From Desulfoplanes formicivorans (GTDB lineage: Bacteria; Desulfobacterota; Desulfovibrionia; Desulfovibrionales; Desulfomicrobiaceae), in NCBI RefSeq assembly GCF_001748225.1, contig NZ_BDFE01000015.1, forward strand, positions 549,437-613,436: 64,000 bases of DNA, written 5' to 3'. The position numbers and the translations under genes were made by a program. The notes beneath the pieces are model-generated. The model did no database searches and was not told the origin of the DNA. It saw nothing but the letters and a program-made list of their open reading frames with translations. Positions 52,897 to 61,567 of this stretch are shown one piece after another; within the stretch, counting starts at the first letter, position 1, and each line of letters starts with the position of its first letter.

Positions 52897-55317
52897 TTAG
52901 CTGGTTTTGAGCCGGGCAATGGTTGCTTCCAGGGTGGTCGCCATTTGGGCCAGTCCTGCAACGGCCTGGTCGGCTTCTTCCATGCTTCGGGCAGTTTCGT
53001 CAGCGATTTGGCTGATATCGTTGGTGCTTTGGGCGACTTCTTCACTTGCTGCAGACTGCTCTTCAGCTGCCGTGGCAATGCTATGGACCTGTTCGGATGT
53101 TTTTTCAATAATAGAGACTACTTCCTTAATTGAAAGGCCCGTGCGCTTGGCTGTGGCTACACTTTGTTCAATGGCGGCGACTGCTTGCTGGGTGGCATCA
53201 ACATTGGTTTGTACGCCGCCGCGGATGGCATTGATGGATGTGCCGACATCCTTGGTGGCCTGCATGGTTTTTTCTGCCAGTTTACGCACTTCATCGGCCA
53301 CCACGGCAAAGCCACGACCTGCTTCGCCCGCCCGTGCGGCCTCAATGGCCGCATTGAGGGCCAAAAGGTTGGTTTGGTCGGCAATATCGTTGATAACTTC
53401 GATAATCTGTCCGATGGCTCGGGCATCCTTTCCAAGAGATGTCATTGAGTTGTTGAGATGCAGGATCTGGTCGCGAATGGACTCCATTTGGGCCGCTGAT
53501 TCGAGAACGTCGCGCTCACCCTGGCGGGATTGCTCCATGCTTTTTTCTGCTGCTAAGGCGGCGTCAGATGCATTGCGAGCTACCTCCATGACCGAGGCGT
53601 TCATCTCTTCCATGGCCGTTGCCGTGCTGTCTGTCCTCTTTTGTTGGGTTTTCGCACCCTTGGTGACTTGGTCGATCTGGGCCGAGAGCTGGGTCACGGA
53701 ACTTGCAAGCTGTTCGGTCAAGGTGTGTGCTTCGTGGGCAACTTCGCTGATGGCGTTGTTCTGGGCCTCGATGATACTTTGCTGAGCCCTTATTTCCGTG
53801 AGGTCAAACCAGGTGGAGACCGCACCAATGAGCTGATCATCCAGATCTCTGATGGGAGCAGCCGTGATGGAGACGGTCAAGGGTTTGCCATCTTGTCGGG
53901 TATGGGATTTTTCTTGTTCCAGGGTTGTATTTTTTTGCAAGGCCTCTGAGGCAAGGGTTGCCTTGTGGCTGTCCCCGTGGACCAGTTCGCCGCTGGGGCG
54001 TCCCAGCAATTCCTGTGGTGATTCGGTAACACCCAAAAGATCGAGCATCTGTTGATTGACAAAGGTCAGCCGGTTGTCTTTGTCCACAACCGCGCAGGGA
54101 AAATGCAGGCCATGAAGAACTCCTTGGGCGAATCCGAGACGATTCTTGATCTGCCCAACCATGGATTTGACTCCTTCAATGGTCAGCCCGATGGCATCCT
54201 TGGCCCCGTAGGAAATGGATGCCTGGAAATTACCCGAAGCAACCTCCTGGGAGTACTTGGCCAACCGATCCAGGGGACGCAACATGACCTTGGTCACGAA
54301 CCATAAAATGAGCACCCCGCTTAAAACGGCCACAATGCCCGTAATCAAGGAGCTCGTGAAGATGTGCTGATCCATGCCCAAAAGCAGTGATTTTTCACTG
54401 GCAAAGGAGGCTATGTGCCAGTCCCATGGGGCAAAATAATCCAGGCTGGCCAGTTGGCGGATGCCGTTTCGGGTAAAGGTGACGGCTTTGGTGGAGGTTT
54501 TTTTGATGGCCTTGCCCAGGGCCAGGGAGTCCAGAGGCTTGCCCTGGAATTGGGGATCAGGATGATAAATAATGGTGTTTTGGGAATCAAAGGCCACCAA
54601 TTTGCCATCACCCACCTTGAGGTGGTTCAACGCGTTTCGCATGGTGGGAGAAAGGAGTTTTTTCCCCACAAAGAGGACCGCCACAATATTGTCTTCAAAA
54701 TCAAGGATGGGTTTGTAGGCGGTCAGATACCAGTCATCAACAACAAAGGCCTTGCCCAGAAAGGTTTTGCCCTGCATGACTGTTTGGTAAACCGGACTTG
54801 ATGAAGGAATATAGGTTCCGCTGGCCCGTTTTCCCTGGGCAGTCGTGACACTGGTGGAGACCCGCAGCAATTTTCCCGGCAGGACCTGAAAAATGGTGGC
54901 GACAGCACCGGTGGATTCTTTAATTTTGTCAACCAGCTCGGTGTCATAGTGCAAATTAATTACGGAAAGGCGCATGGGGGGGATGGTCACCTTTTCCTGT
55001 TCGTTGGTTAGCTGATTGGTGATGGTCATGGTTGAGGAGGCCTTTGCATCCACGGTAAGGTAGCCCATGTCACTGATGGCCTTCTCAAAAAAGGTCAGGT
55101 CGGACTTTAACGAATTGGTAATGATTTCGTGTTGCATGGTCAGGATATCCTTGACCGTGGCAGAATTGTTGGCCAGATCGGCCTGGGCCAAGGAGGTGAG
55201 GGACGTCTTGACCTGAATGAAGGTCACAAGGCCCATGACCATAACGATAACGGCGATCAGCAGGGCAAAGGCGGAAGAGAGCTTGGCCTGAAAGGAGAGA
55301 GGTTTGGACGTTAGCAT
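52897..55317 (-). CDS. methyl-accepting chemotaxis protein with Cache and PAS domains
   Basis: About 806 residues from ATG 55317, behind GAGGTG. TM1 about 14-36; a long periplasmic Cache-type sensor to about 300 ([37 protein letters not shown]); TM2; HAMP; a PAS domain about 390-500 ([20 protein letters not shown]); then the signalling hairpin with the conserved tip [20 protein letters not shown]. It should direct chemotaxis to a small-molecule ligand and have a redox or internal-state input through PAS. No cheW/cheA is nearby. Confidence 0.93.
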   Translation of the reverse strand: MLTSKPLSFQAKLSSAFALLIAVIVMVMGLVTFIQVKTSLTSLAQADLANNSATVKDILTMQHEIITNSLKSDLTFFEKAISDMGYLTVDAKASSTMTITNQLTNEQEKVTIPPMRLSVINLHYDTELVDKIKESTGAVATIFQVLPGKLLRVSTSVTTAQGKRASGTYIPSSSPVYQTVMQGKTFLGKAFVVDDWYLTAYKPILDFEDNIVAVLFVGKKLLSPTMRNALNHLKVGDGKLVAFDSQNTIIYHPDPQFQGKPLDSLALGKAIKKTSTKAVTFTRNGIRQLASLDYFAPWDWHIASFASEKSLLLGMDQHIFTSSLITGIVAVLSGVLILWFVTKVMLRPLDRLAKYSQEVASGNFQASISYGAKDAIGLTIEGVKSMVGQIKNRLGFAQGVLHGLHFPCAVVDKDNRLTFVNQQMLDLLGVTESPQELLGRPSGELVHGDSHKATLASEALQKNTTLEQEKSHTRQDGKPLTVSITAAPIRDLDDQLIGAVSTWFDLTEIRAQQSIIEAQNNAISEVAHEAHTLTEQLASSVTQLSAQIDQVTKGAKTQQKRTDSTATAMEEMNASVMEVARNASDAALAAEKSMEQSRQGERDVLESAAQMESIRDQILHLNNSMTSLGKDARAIGQIIEVINDIADQTNLLALNAAIEAARAGEAGRGFAVVADEVRKLAEKTMQATKDVGTSINAIRGGVQTNVDATQQAVAAIEQSVATAKRTGLSIKEVVSIIEKTSEQVHSIATAAEEQSAASEEVAQSTNDISQIADETARSMEEADQAVAGLAQMATTLEATIARLKTS

Positions 55318-55450
55318 GCATGCACCTCGCTGGCTTGGAAGGGGTGTGGTGGGAGGATTCGGGGAAGCCTGTTTGCGATCAAGGTCCCGTAAGAAGGGGC
55401 GAATCCTCGTTGCGCAAAAAAAGCATGAAGTGAGGGGATCCAAAAAAGAT

Positions 55451-55480
55451 AAGGACTTAAACATGCAAGCTTAAGTCCTT
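55451..55480 (-). terminator. tRNA-Phe terminator
   Basis: AAGGACTTAA / TTAAGTCCTT stem; on the reverse strand ATCTTTTTTGG follows, 15 bases after the tRNA 3' end. Confidence 0.88.
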
Positions 55481-55494
55481 TATTTGTCATTAAC

Positions 55495-55570
55495 TGGTGC
55501 CGAGGGACAGAATCGAACTGCCGACACGGGGATTTTCAGTCCCCTGCTCTACCGACTGAGCTACCTCGGC
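55495..55570 (-). tRNA. tRNA-Phe (GAA)
   Basis: 76 nt on the reverse strand: acceptor GCCGAGG/CCTCGGC, discriminator A, encoded CCA, D-arm AGCTCAGTCGGTAGAGC, anticodon arm GGGGACTGAAAATCCCC with GAA, and T-arm GTCGGCAGTTCGATTCTG. All cloverleaf elements are present. Confidence 0.98.
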
Positions 55571-55592
55571 ACCGCGAACGACAGGAACGGTG

Positions 55593-55619
55593 TTTATAGA
55601 AACCCCGGGTGGTTGGCAA
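55593..55619 (-). promoter_or_regulatory. tRNA-Phe promoter
   Basis: The reverse strand has TTGCCA, a 15-base spacer and TATAAA, 22 bases upstream of the tRNA. Confidence 0.45.
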
Positions 55620-55657
55620 GCATTTTTTTGCGGATCATGGCAAATTTATTTTAAAGA

Positions 55658-55834
55658 TCATTGATCCCGGTCGAGAATGTTTTTGGTCCACAGGTACAAG
55701 CCTCCAGCCAGGGTCATGAACAGGAGGCTCATGAACCAGGAACTGTCACTGAACAAGAGGTTGTACAGACCCAGAATGGCCATGAGGCTGCAGGCTCCGG
55801 CCAAAACGTATTTGATGATTTGTTGTTCACTCAT
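55658..55834 (-). CDS. small two-helix membrane protein (58 aa)
   Basis: 58 residues from ATG 55834 with AAGGAG upstream. Two hydrophobic helices (about 7-27 and 33-51: IIKYVLAGACSLMAILGLYN and WFMSLLFMTLAGGLYLW). Its start overlaps the preceding small gene by eight bases, so the two are translationally coupled. Family not recognised. Confidence 0.7.
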   Translation of the reverse strand: MSEQQIIKYVLAGACSLMAILGLYNLLFSDSSWFMSLLFMTLAGGLYLWTKNILDRDQ

Positions 55835-56096
55835 TGTGGTGTGACTCCTTGTCGCTGGTCCTGGACGCGAGCACGGCTTCGATGGCGGCAAGCCGCGTCT
55901 GCGTCATTTCCAGGAGGTGTTTGGCATACACCATGGTGTTGTGGGTATTGCTGGCTGTTTGTCGGGCGTACCTCCAGATGAAAAACGGGGCGATAACCAG
56001 GCAAAGAACCACCAGGGTGCCCATGGCGCCAAGGAGAAACCAGAACAGGGCGAACCAGTTCCAGGTCCCGCCCGGAAAGAAAAACGTTTCCAGCAT
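55827..56096 (-). CDS. small membrane protein (89 aa)
   Basis: 89 residues from ATG 56096, with AAGG upstream (GTG 56102 is possible). One long hydrophobic region about 13-42 (WFALFWFLLGAMGTLVVLCL), then a basic turn and a helical cytosolic tail ending EAVLASRTSDKESHHNE. It is coupled to the 58-residue membrane protein by overlap. Function unknown; the slipin/NfeD operon lies just upstream on the same strand. Confidence 0.72.
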   Translation of the reverse strand: MLETFFFPGGTWNWFALFWFLLGAMGTLVVLCLVIAPFFIWRYARQTASNTHNTMVYAKHLLEMTQTRLAAIEAVLASRTSDKESHHNE

Positions 56097-56193
56097 ACTC
56101 ACCTTGCTGCTGCATGTTCAAAAAAGAACATAATCTATAACAGCGAGACGGGCAACAATCAATAGGCGGATGCAGCGGGCAGAGCACTTTGGA

Positions 56194-56976
56194 TTATTCC
56201 CGGGGTTCGTCCCTGGGGCCCCTAGGCCGGTCTTCTCGGATCAGTTCGGGCAGCATCTTGAGCAGATCAAGGGGGATGGGCAGAATGGTTGCTGCTTTGC
56301 TTTCAGCGGCCATCTCTCGCATGGTCTGCAGATATCTGAGCTGCAGGGCCTGGGGTTTGGCGCTGATGATCTCGGCTGCCTGGGCAAGCTTGTCCGCCGC
56401 CTGGAATTCGCCTTCGGCATTGATGACCTTGGCCCGCCGTTCGCGTTCGGCCTCGGCCTGTTTGGCCATGGCCCGTTGCATCTCCTGGGGCAGGTCTATG
56501 TGTTTGAGTTCAACCGTGGAAATCTTGACCCCCCAGGCATCGGTCTGTTCGTCCAGAATGACCTGGATCTTGGTGTTGATCTTGTCGCGATGGGCAAGAA
56601 TCTCGTCAAGTTCGACCGCACCGCACACGCTGCGCAGGGTTGTCTGAGCCAGCTGGGAGGTGGCGAAATGCACATCCTCCACCTCAAGGACCGCTTTTTG
56701 GGGGTCAACCACCCGATAATAGACCACCGCGTTGACCTTGATGCTCACGTTGTCCTTGGTGATCACGTCCTGGTGGGGAACATCCAGGGTGATGATGCGC
56801 AGACTCATGCGGATCATGCGGTCGATCACCGGAATGAGGATGATCAGGCCGGGGCCTTTGGTCTTGATGACCCGGCCGAGACGGAAGATCACGCCCCGTT
56901 CGTACTCGTTGAGTACCTTGAGGGCGGAAAACAGGAACAAGACAATGATGGCAATGATCGGAGCAAGGGTGAGCAT
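56194..56976 (-). CDS. slipin (stomatin/prohibitin SPFH family)
   Basis: 260 residues from ATG 56976, behind GGAGG. An N-terminal membrane hairpin (about 3-20) then the SPFH core: [40 protein letters not shown] and [22 protein letters not shown]-terminal coiled coil rich in Ala/Glu/Arg follows. Bacterial slipins are encoded with NfeD proteases that cut their C-termini; here the NfeD gene is directly upstream, the classic pair, organising membrane microdomains. Confidence 0.93.
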   Translation of the reverse strand: MLTLAPIIAIIVLFLFSALKVLNEYERGVIFRLGRVIKTKGPGLIILIPVIDRMIRMSLRIITLDVPHQDVITKDNVSIKVNAVVYYRVVDPQKAVLEVEDVHFATSQLAQTTLRSVCGAVELDEILAHRDKINTKIQVILDEQTDAWGVKISTVELKHIDLPQEMQRAMAKQAEAERERRAKVINAEGEFQAADKLAQAAEIISAKPQALQLRYLQTMREMAAESKAATILPIPLDLLKMLPELIREDRPRGPRDEPRE

Positions 56977-57028
56977 GGTGTGCCTCCGTTGGATGGATGT
57001 AAGCCGGAAATCGGGCCTTTTGTCATGG

Positions 57029-58357
57029 TTATACGGTTTGGGTGGGTGGTGATGCGGGATCAATGTCCAGAACGAGTCCGTCGGCCCGGGTGACCAGAAC
57101 CTTGTCGCCCGGGACAAGAGGATAGGGAACGCTGGTCCTGGCCGACCATCGTTCGCCCCGTACCTTGATCTGGCCGCGGTTTTTTTCCCAGATGAGCACC
57201 TCGCCTGATTGGCCCACAAGGGCTGCAAGACCCATGGCCTTGGGGCGTGTGTGGGCCTTGGCCACCAGCAGGAGAACGGCCACGAACAGGGCCCCGATAC
57301 CGGCAATGGATGCGATGATAATGCGAAGGGGCAATGCTGTCAGCCCGTATTCGAAATCAAAGAGGATCAGGGAGCCAATGGTCAGGGAGGCCATGCCGGC
57401 CAAGGTCAGCAGCCCGTAGCTGACCACCTTGAGCTCGATGACAAACAGGATCAACCCCAAAAGGATGAGCAGCACGCCGGCCGGGGTAGTGGGCAAAATG
57501 GACAGGGCGTACATGCCAAGGAGCAGACACAGGGTGCCGAAGACCCCGGGAAAGATGGCACCGGGATTGGACAGTTCAAAAAAGAGTCCGGCAATGCCCC
57601 CGAGAAACAGGAGATAGGCAATGCTCGGATTGAGCAGCCAGGCAAGGAGCTTGTACTTCAGGCCAGGTTCAAACGATGTCATCCGGACCTGGGTGTGGTC
57701 AAAAAGGAGCGTGTCCTCGCCCTGTTCGATTCCTCGGGAGCCCAGCTGATCCAGAAAATCTTCCACGGTCGGGGCCAGAAATTCCACGACCCGGTGTTGC
57801 ACGGCCTCGTGGGCCGTGATGCTTGCGCTCTCGGTGACCGCCTTCTCATACCAGGCCATGTTCCGGTTCCTGGCCGTGACCACGCCACGCAGCAGACTGA
57901 TGATGTCGTTTTGAATCTTTCTGGCCATGGTCTCGGGCATCTCCTTGCCGCTCATGCCCACGGGTGATGCCGCCCCGATGGAGGTTTGCGGTGCCATGGC
58001 GGCGTAGTCCGAAGCCGCCACCAGAAAGACTCCGGCCGATGCGGCCCTGGCTCCTGCGGGCCCGACCCATATGGCAACGGGAACGGGCGCGTTGAGGATG
58101 GATGTGACCATGGACCGCATGGACGTGCCCAGTCCTCCGGGGGTGTCCAGCCGGATCAGGACAAGATCCGCCGCCATGGTTTGGCTCTGGCTCAGGCAAT
58201 TTGCAAGCAGTTCTTCCTGGGCGGGACCAAGGGGCGTTTCAAGTTGGAGATAGAGGCAGGACACAGCAGGAAGGGGAGCGGCCGACAATGATCCGGGGCA
58301 CCAGAACGGTGCGAGCAGGTAGACAAGCAGCACCAGTTTGAAAGGCTGACAGACCAT
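57029..58357 (-). CDS. NfeD-family membrane serine protease
   Basis: 442 residues: signal sequence/TM1, an N-terminal ClpP-like protease domain (1510-N type; Ser in [11 protein letters not shown], candidate Lys in [10 protein letters not shown]), four to five transmembrane helices about 230-360, and a C-terminal NfeD OB-fold ([14 protein letters not shown] style segment GKAHTRPK-less; ending [17 protein letters not shown]). It should process the partner slipin encoded 52 bp downstream. AGGAGG precedes the ATG. Confidence 0.92.
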   Translation of the reverse strand: MVCQPFKLVLLVYLLAPFWCPGSLSAAPLPAVSCLYLQLETPLGPAQEELLANCLSQSQTMAADLVLIRLDTPGGLGTSMRSMVTSILNAPVPVAIWVGPAGARAASAGVFLVAASDYAAMAPQTSIGAASPVGMSGKEMPETMARKIQNDIISLLRGVVTARNRNMAWYEKAVTESASITAHEAVQHRVVEFLAPTVEDFLDQLGSRGIEQGEDTLLFDHTQVRMTSFEPGLKYKLLAWLLNPSIAYLLFLGGIAGLFFELSNPGAIFPGVFGTLCLLLGMYALSILPTTPAGVLLILLGLILFVIELKVVSYGLLTLAGMASLTIGSLILFDFEYGLTALPLRIIIASIAGIGALFVAVLLLVAKAHTRPKAMGLAALVGQSGEVLIWEKNRGQIKVRGERWSARTSVPYPLVPGDKVLVTRADGLVLDIDPASPPTQTV

Positions 58358-58474
58358 GGCAAAACCTCCTCAAAAGCGGATGCGAGGCCGGTGGGACAGA
58401 AGTGATCGTACTCGTATGAGGAACAAGTGTACCCTGCTCCGCAAAAGAGGGCAAGGACAAGGCGTGAAAAAAGA

Positions 58475-59197
58475 CTACATGGGCATGGGAGCATAGCCCT
58501 TGAGGATTTTCCAGGCAATGGTCTTGAGCTCGCGATTGTCCGGAAGCATGGCGTTCAGGCTGGGGAAACATTGTACCAGGGCCTGGGTGTATGGGGACGT
58601 GGAGCGCTGCAGGGTGGCCGGATCCTTGTCCGGCACCAGGACACGGCATGCCTGCTCGCCAAAGCAGAATACGTAAACCGGCGTGACGGCCTGGACGCCA
58701 AAGGTGAAAAGATCAAGATCCGCCACAACCGTATCCCCCTGCAGCCGGGACAGGGGCCAGAAAACCGATGACCGGGCCGGCCAGTGTAACGCATGCAGCA
58801 TGTTCTTGATCAAGGTCTGTCGGGCCTTGTTGGGGGTCGGGCCGAGGTCCACGGGCAGATCCCAATAGGTCCACAGGGAAAAGGCCGGAACGGGCAACCG
58901 GGAAAAATAGGCGCGCAACTCTGGGGGAAGCTGGGGAGTCCTGGATGAAGGGACCGGTCTGGACGACCCGGGCCTGGATGTGGAGGCCGAGCCGTGGGCG
59001 CTTTTGTTGGCGAGAGGGGCAGAGGTCTTCTTGCGGGGTGCGGTAGGTGTGGGCGTCACCGCCCCGGGCTGTGACTTCCGCGTGGGTTGGGGTGGATTGG
59101 CACGCGGCAGGGGCGCGGGGGATGACTCCATGGCCCGCTTGACCGTTTGGGGATCGGTCAGGATGGCGCGCAGGCCGCTTGCATGCCACAGATGCAT
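58475..59197 (-). CDS. uncharacterised protein encoded after coaBC
   Basis: About 240 residues if started at ATG 59197 (the frame is open to 59323 within coaBC, but no ribosome site is clear). Residues about 30-95 are a Pro/Ser/Thr-rich, low-complexity linker. The C-terminal globular part has LWTYWDLPVDLGPTPNKARQ, HALHWPARSSVFWPLSR and VYVFCFGEQACRVLVPDKDP. The pattern faintly recalls uracil-DNA-glycosylase-like folds but no catalytic motif was established. It is probably co-transcribed with coaBC. Function unknown. Confidence 0.7.
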   Translation of the reverse strand: MHLWHASGLRAILTDPQTVKRAMESSPAPLPRANPPQPTRKSQPGAVTPTPTAPRKKTSAPLANKSAHGSASTSRPGSSRPVPSSRTPQLPPELRAYFSRLPVPAFSLWTYWDLPVDLGPTPNKARQTLIKNMLHALHWPARSSVFWPLSRLQGDTVVADLDLFTFGVQAVTPVYVFCFGEQACRVLVPDKDPATLQRSTSPYTQALVQCFPSLNAMLPDNRELKTIAWKILKGYAPMPM

Positions 59198-59220
59198 GGT
59201 CAGGGACAGGTCGATCCCGC

Positions 59221-60426
59221 TTACATCCAATCCCAGATCCTCCAGGCAATGTCGATTTTGGGCCGGTTGAGCATGTGTTCGGATTGGCCCTGGCTGTCCA
59301 GCAAAAGCACGGAATTGTTCCACCGGGCAAATCCTGTTTCATCCGAGTCGATGCGGTTGGCAGCGATCAGATCCAGGTTTTTGGCCGTGAGCTTGGCTTT
59401 GGCCGTGGTCTGAAGGTCGACCTCGGCCTCGGCTGCAAATCCGATCAGCCGTTGGTCGGGTCGTTTGTGCTCGCCCATGGTTTTCAGAATATCCGGATTG
59501 CGGGTAAAGGTGACGCACAAGCCTTCCGGGCATTCGTCTTTTTTGAGTTTGCCCCGTCCATGGGGAACAGGGGAAAAATCCGCCACCGCCGCGGTGCAGC
59601 AGCCCATGTCCATATCCGGCCACAGGTCCATGCATGCGTCAAACATCTCCCTGGCCGTGTTCACCCCGATGGTGTCCACGCCCGGTGGAAAGGTCAGATT
59701 GACCGGGCCATGGACCACGGTAACCCGGGCATGGCGCAGCCATGCGGCCATGGCCAGGGACCAGCCCATCTTGCCGGAAGAGGGGTTGGACCAGAATCTG
59801 ACCTTGTCGAAATGTTCCCGTGTCGGCCCCAGGGTGATCAGGATTTTTTGTCCGGTCAGATCGTGGGGAGCCAGGGCCTTCAATGTTGCCAGATAGATAT
59901 CTGCGGTTTCGGCCAGTCGTCCCTGGCCCGAATCACCGCAGGCCACGTCTCCCGAGCAGGGAGGAACTCCGATGATGCCGCGGGACAGCAGGGTTTCCCA
60001 ATTGGCCCTTGTGGCCGGATTGCGCCACATCCTCGGGTTCATGCACGGGGCAATGATCAGGGGGCCGTCAAAGGCCAGAGCCTGGGTGGACAGCATGTCG
60101 TCGGCCAGGCCATGGGCCAGTTTGGCCAGCATGCTGGCCGTTGCCGGGGCGATGACCATGGCCTGGGCCACCTGGCCCGGTTCGAGGTGTCCGTAGGGGG
60201 CCAGCCGGTCCTGGAACAGGTCACCATAAACCGGATCGGCCCCCAGAGATGCAAAGGAAAGATCAGTTACAAATCTGGAGGCCGCATGGGTCAGGGTCGC
60301 CCCGGCCGTCAGGCCGGTTTTCACGAACAGCCGAAGCAGGTCCAGCCCCTTGTACGCGGCAATGCTGCCGGTCACGCCGAGGTGAACCCTTTTTCCGGCA
60401 AAAACAGGGAGACGCAGAGGGATCAT
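59221..60426 (-). CDS. coaBC: bifunctional phosphopantothenoylcysteine decarboxylase / synthetase
   Basis: 401 residues from ATG 60426, two bases after the lipoprotein stop. N-terminal CoaC flavoprotein half: VHLGVTGSIAAYKGLDLLRL, FMN-site APATASMLAKLAHGLADD and the MN motif PCMNPRMW. C-terminal CoaB half: KILITLGPTREHFDKVRFWS, NPSSGKMG and TAAVADFSP, binding CTP and Cys. It makes 4'-phosphopantetheine in CoA biosynthesis. The other CoA genes are elsewhere. Confidence 0.95.
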   Translation of the reverse strand: MIPLRLPVFAGKRVHLGVTGSIAAYKGLDLLRLFVKTGLTAGATLTHAASRFVTDLSFASLGADPVYGDLFQDRLAPYGHLEPGQVAQAMVIAPATASMLAKLAHGLADDMLSTQALAFDGPLIIAPCMNPRMWRNPATRANWETLLSRGIIGVPPCSGDVACGDSGQGRLAETADIYLATLKALAPHDLTGQKILITLGPTREHFDKVRFWSNPSSGKMGWSLAMAAWLRHARVTVVHGPVNLTFPPGVDTIGVNTAREMFDACMDLWPDMDMGCCTAAVADFSPVPHGRGKLKKDECPEGLCVTFTRNPDILKTMGEHKRPDQRLIGFAAEAEVDLQTTAKAKLTAKNLDLIAANRIDSDETGFARWNNSVLLLDSQGQSEHMLNRPKIDIAWRIWDWM

Positions 60427-60428
60427 GG

Positions 60429-60917
60429 TTATTCGCTCAGGTTGCGTTCCACGCTCGTTGAGGCACTGGAGGGTTTGCGTTCGTTGACCCAGATCTGCAG
60501 GCCGGTCTTGAAGGACCCGTCGGTGATGGAGATGATGCAATCCTTGTTGGGCTTTTCAAAACCGATGATATACCGCCCGTACTTGAAGGAACTGGTCGTT
60601 TGCCAGCCGTCCTTGGGCATGGAGTTGACAAAGAAATCGAACAGGGAAACCGCATCAACGCGTCCTTCAAAGGACATCATGCCAGCCTTGAGGTTGGGGC
60701 TTTCAAAGACCAGGGATTTTTTGCTGTCGATCTCCATTTCCCGGGGCACAAGAACATCATCAAAATCATAATAGGAATCGACATCCTCCGGGTTGACCTG
60801 CTGGGACTGGGTGGGGGTTGCAGGATTTTGCGTGGCGGTCTTGTCACTTCCCCCCATGCCGGCACATCCCATTCCAAACATTCCAAAAAGCATCAGGATC
60901 ACAAGAAGTCTTTTCAT
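60429..60917 (-). CDS. predicted lipoprotein
   Basis: 162 residues with a lipoprotein signal peptide (lipobox FGMGC, Cys18). A low-complexity Thr/Pro/Gln linker follows, then a compact domain with DDVLVPREMEIDSKKSLVFE, LFDFFVNSMPKDGWQ and GFEKPNKDCIISITDG. This resembles lipoproteins of unknown function from sulfate reducers; I cannot name the family. GAAGG precedes the ATG. It abuts coaBC, so they are likely co-transcribed. Confidence 0.8.
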   Translation of the reverse strand: MKRLLVILMLFGMFGMGCAGMGGSDKTATQNPATPTQSQQVNPEDVDSYYDFDDVLVPREMEIDSKKSLVFESPNLKAGMMSFEGRVDAVSLFDFFVNSMPKDGWQTTSSFKYGRYIIGFEKPNKDCIISITDGSFKTGLQIWVNERKPSSASTSVERNLSE

Positions 60918-61204
60918 GGCTTCACCTTCCTCCAGTGAAGAAATAAGAGGTTTTGCAGGCTATGCTGCCCATCGTGTCCTCTCGGGACAAACGGAATTGA
61001 GAAGAGAACCATTCTCGGCAGAGATGTCAAGAAAAACGGTTCGGGATTGATGGTTGCGGCCCTGGCAACATGGTTTCGCCCATTCTGTCCCAGGGCCCTG
61101 CATTGTGAGTGCTTGGGGGCGAGATGGGTGCCTGCTTCCGGCCGGTCACCCTTGTCCCGGAGTGTGCAAGAGATGGGTGGAAGGCAGGAATATGATGATT
61201 TTGT

Positions 61205-61567
61205 TCACCCCCGGAGGGACAAGGCCAGGGCCAGGGCGGTTGTCAATTTGATTTGTTCCCGGTTGCCCCGGCGCACATGCCGGGCCAGAAGACGGCCCAG
61301 ATTGCCCGTCAGGGTGGATATCAGCCCGATGCCCGAGAGCATGACCACGACACCCAGGAGCCTGCCCGCAGGGGAAAGGGGAACAATATCCCCGTAGCCG
61401 ACCGTGGTAATGGTCACCGCCGACCACCACAGGGCCTCGAACAGGTTCCGGTCCTGCTCCTGGAATTCAATGCCATAAAACAGGAGGGAACTCAGGATCA
61501 ACACAACACCCGTGGCCAGGAGCAGCTTGGCAAGGGGGGATTTAATCCAGTTCCTGCTCTTTTTCAT
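61205..61567 (-). CDS. two-helix potassium channel
   Basis: 120 residues with TM1 about 13-32, a pore helix with selectivity filter TITTVGYGDIVPLSP (about 52-66) and TM2 about 68-90, the minimal KcsA-type pore. No RCK/TrkA-N ligand domain is attached; a short basic tail follows. Its start overlaps the end of the citrate-synthase-like gene by 26 bases, so translation is coupled to that enzyme, an unusual pairing. Confidence 0.9.
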   Translation of the reverse strand: MKKSRNWIKSPLAKLLLATGVVLILSSLLFYGIEFQEQDRNLFEALWWSAVTITTVGYGDIVPLSPAGRLLGVVVMLSGIGLISTLTGNLGRLLARHVRRGNREQIKLTTALALALSLRG

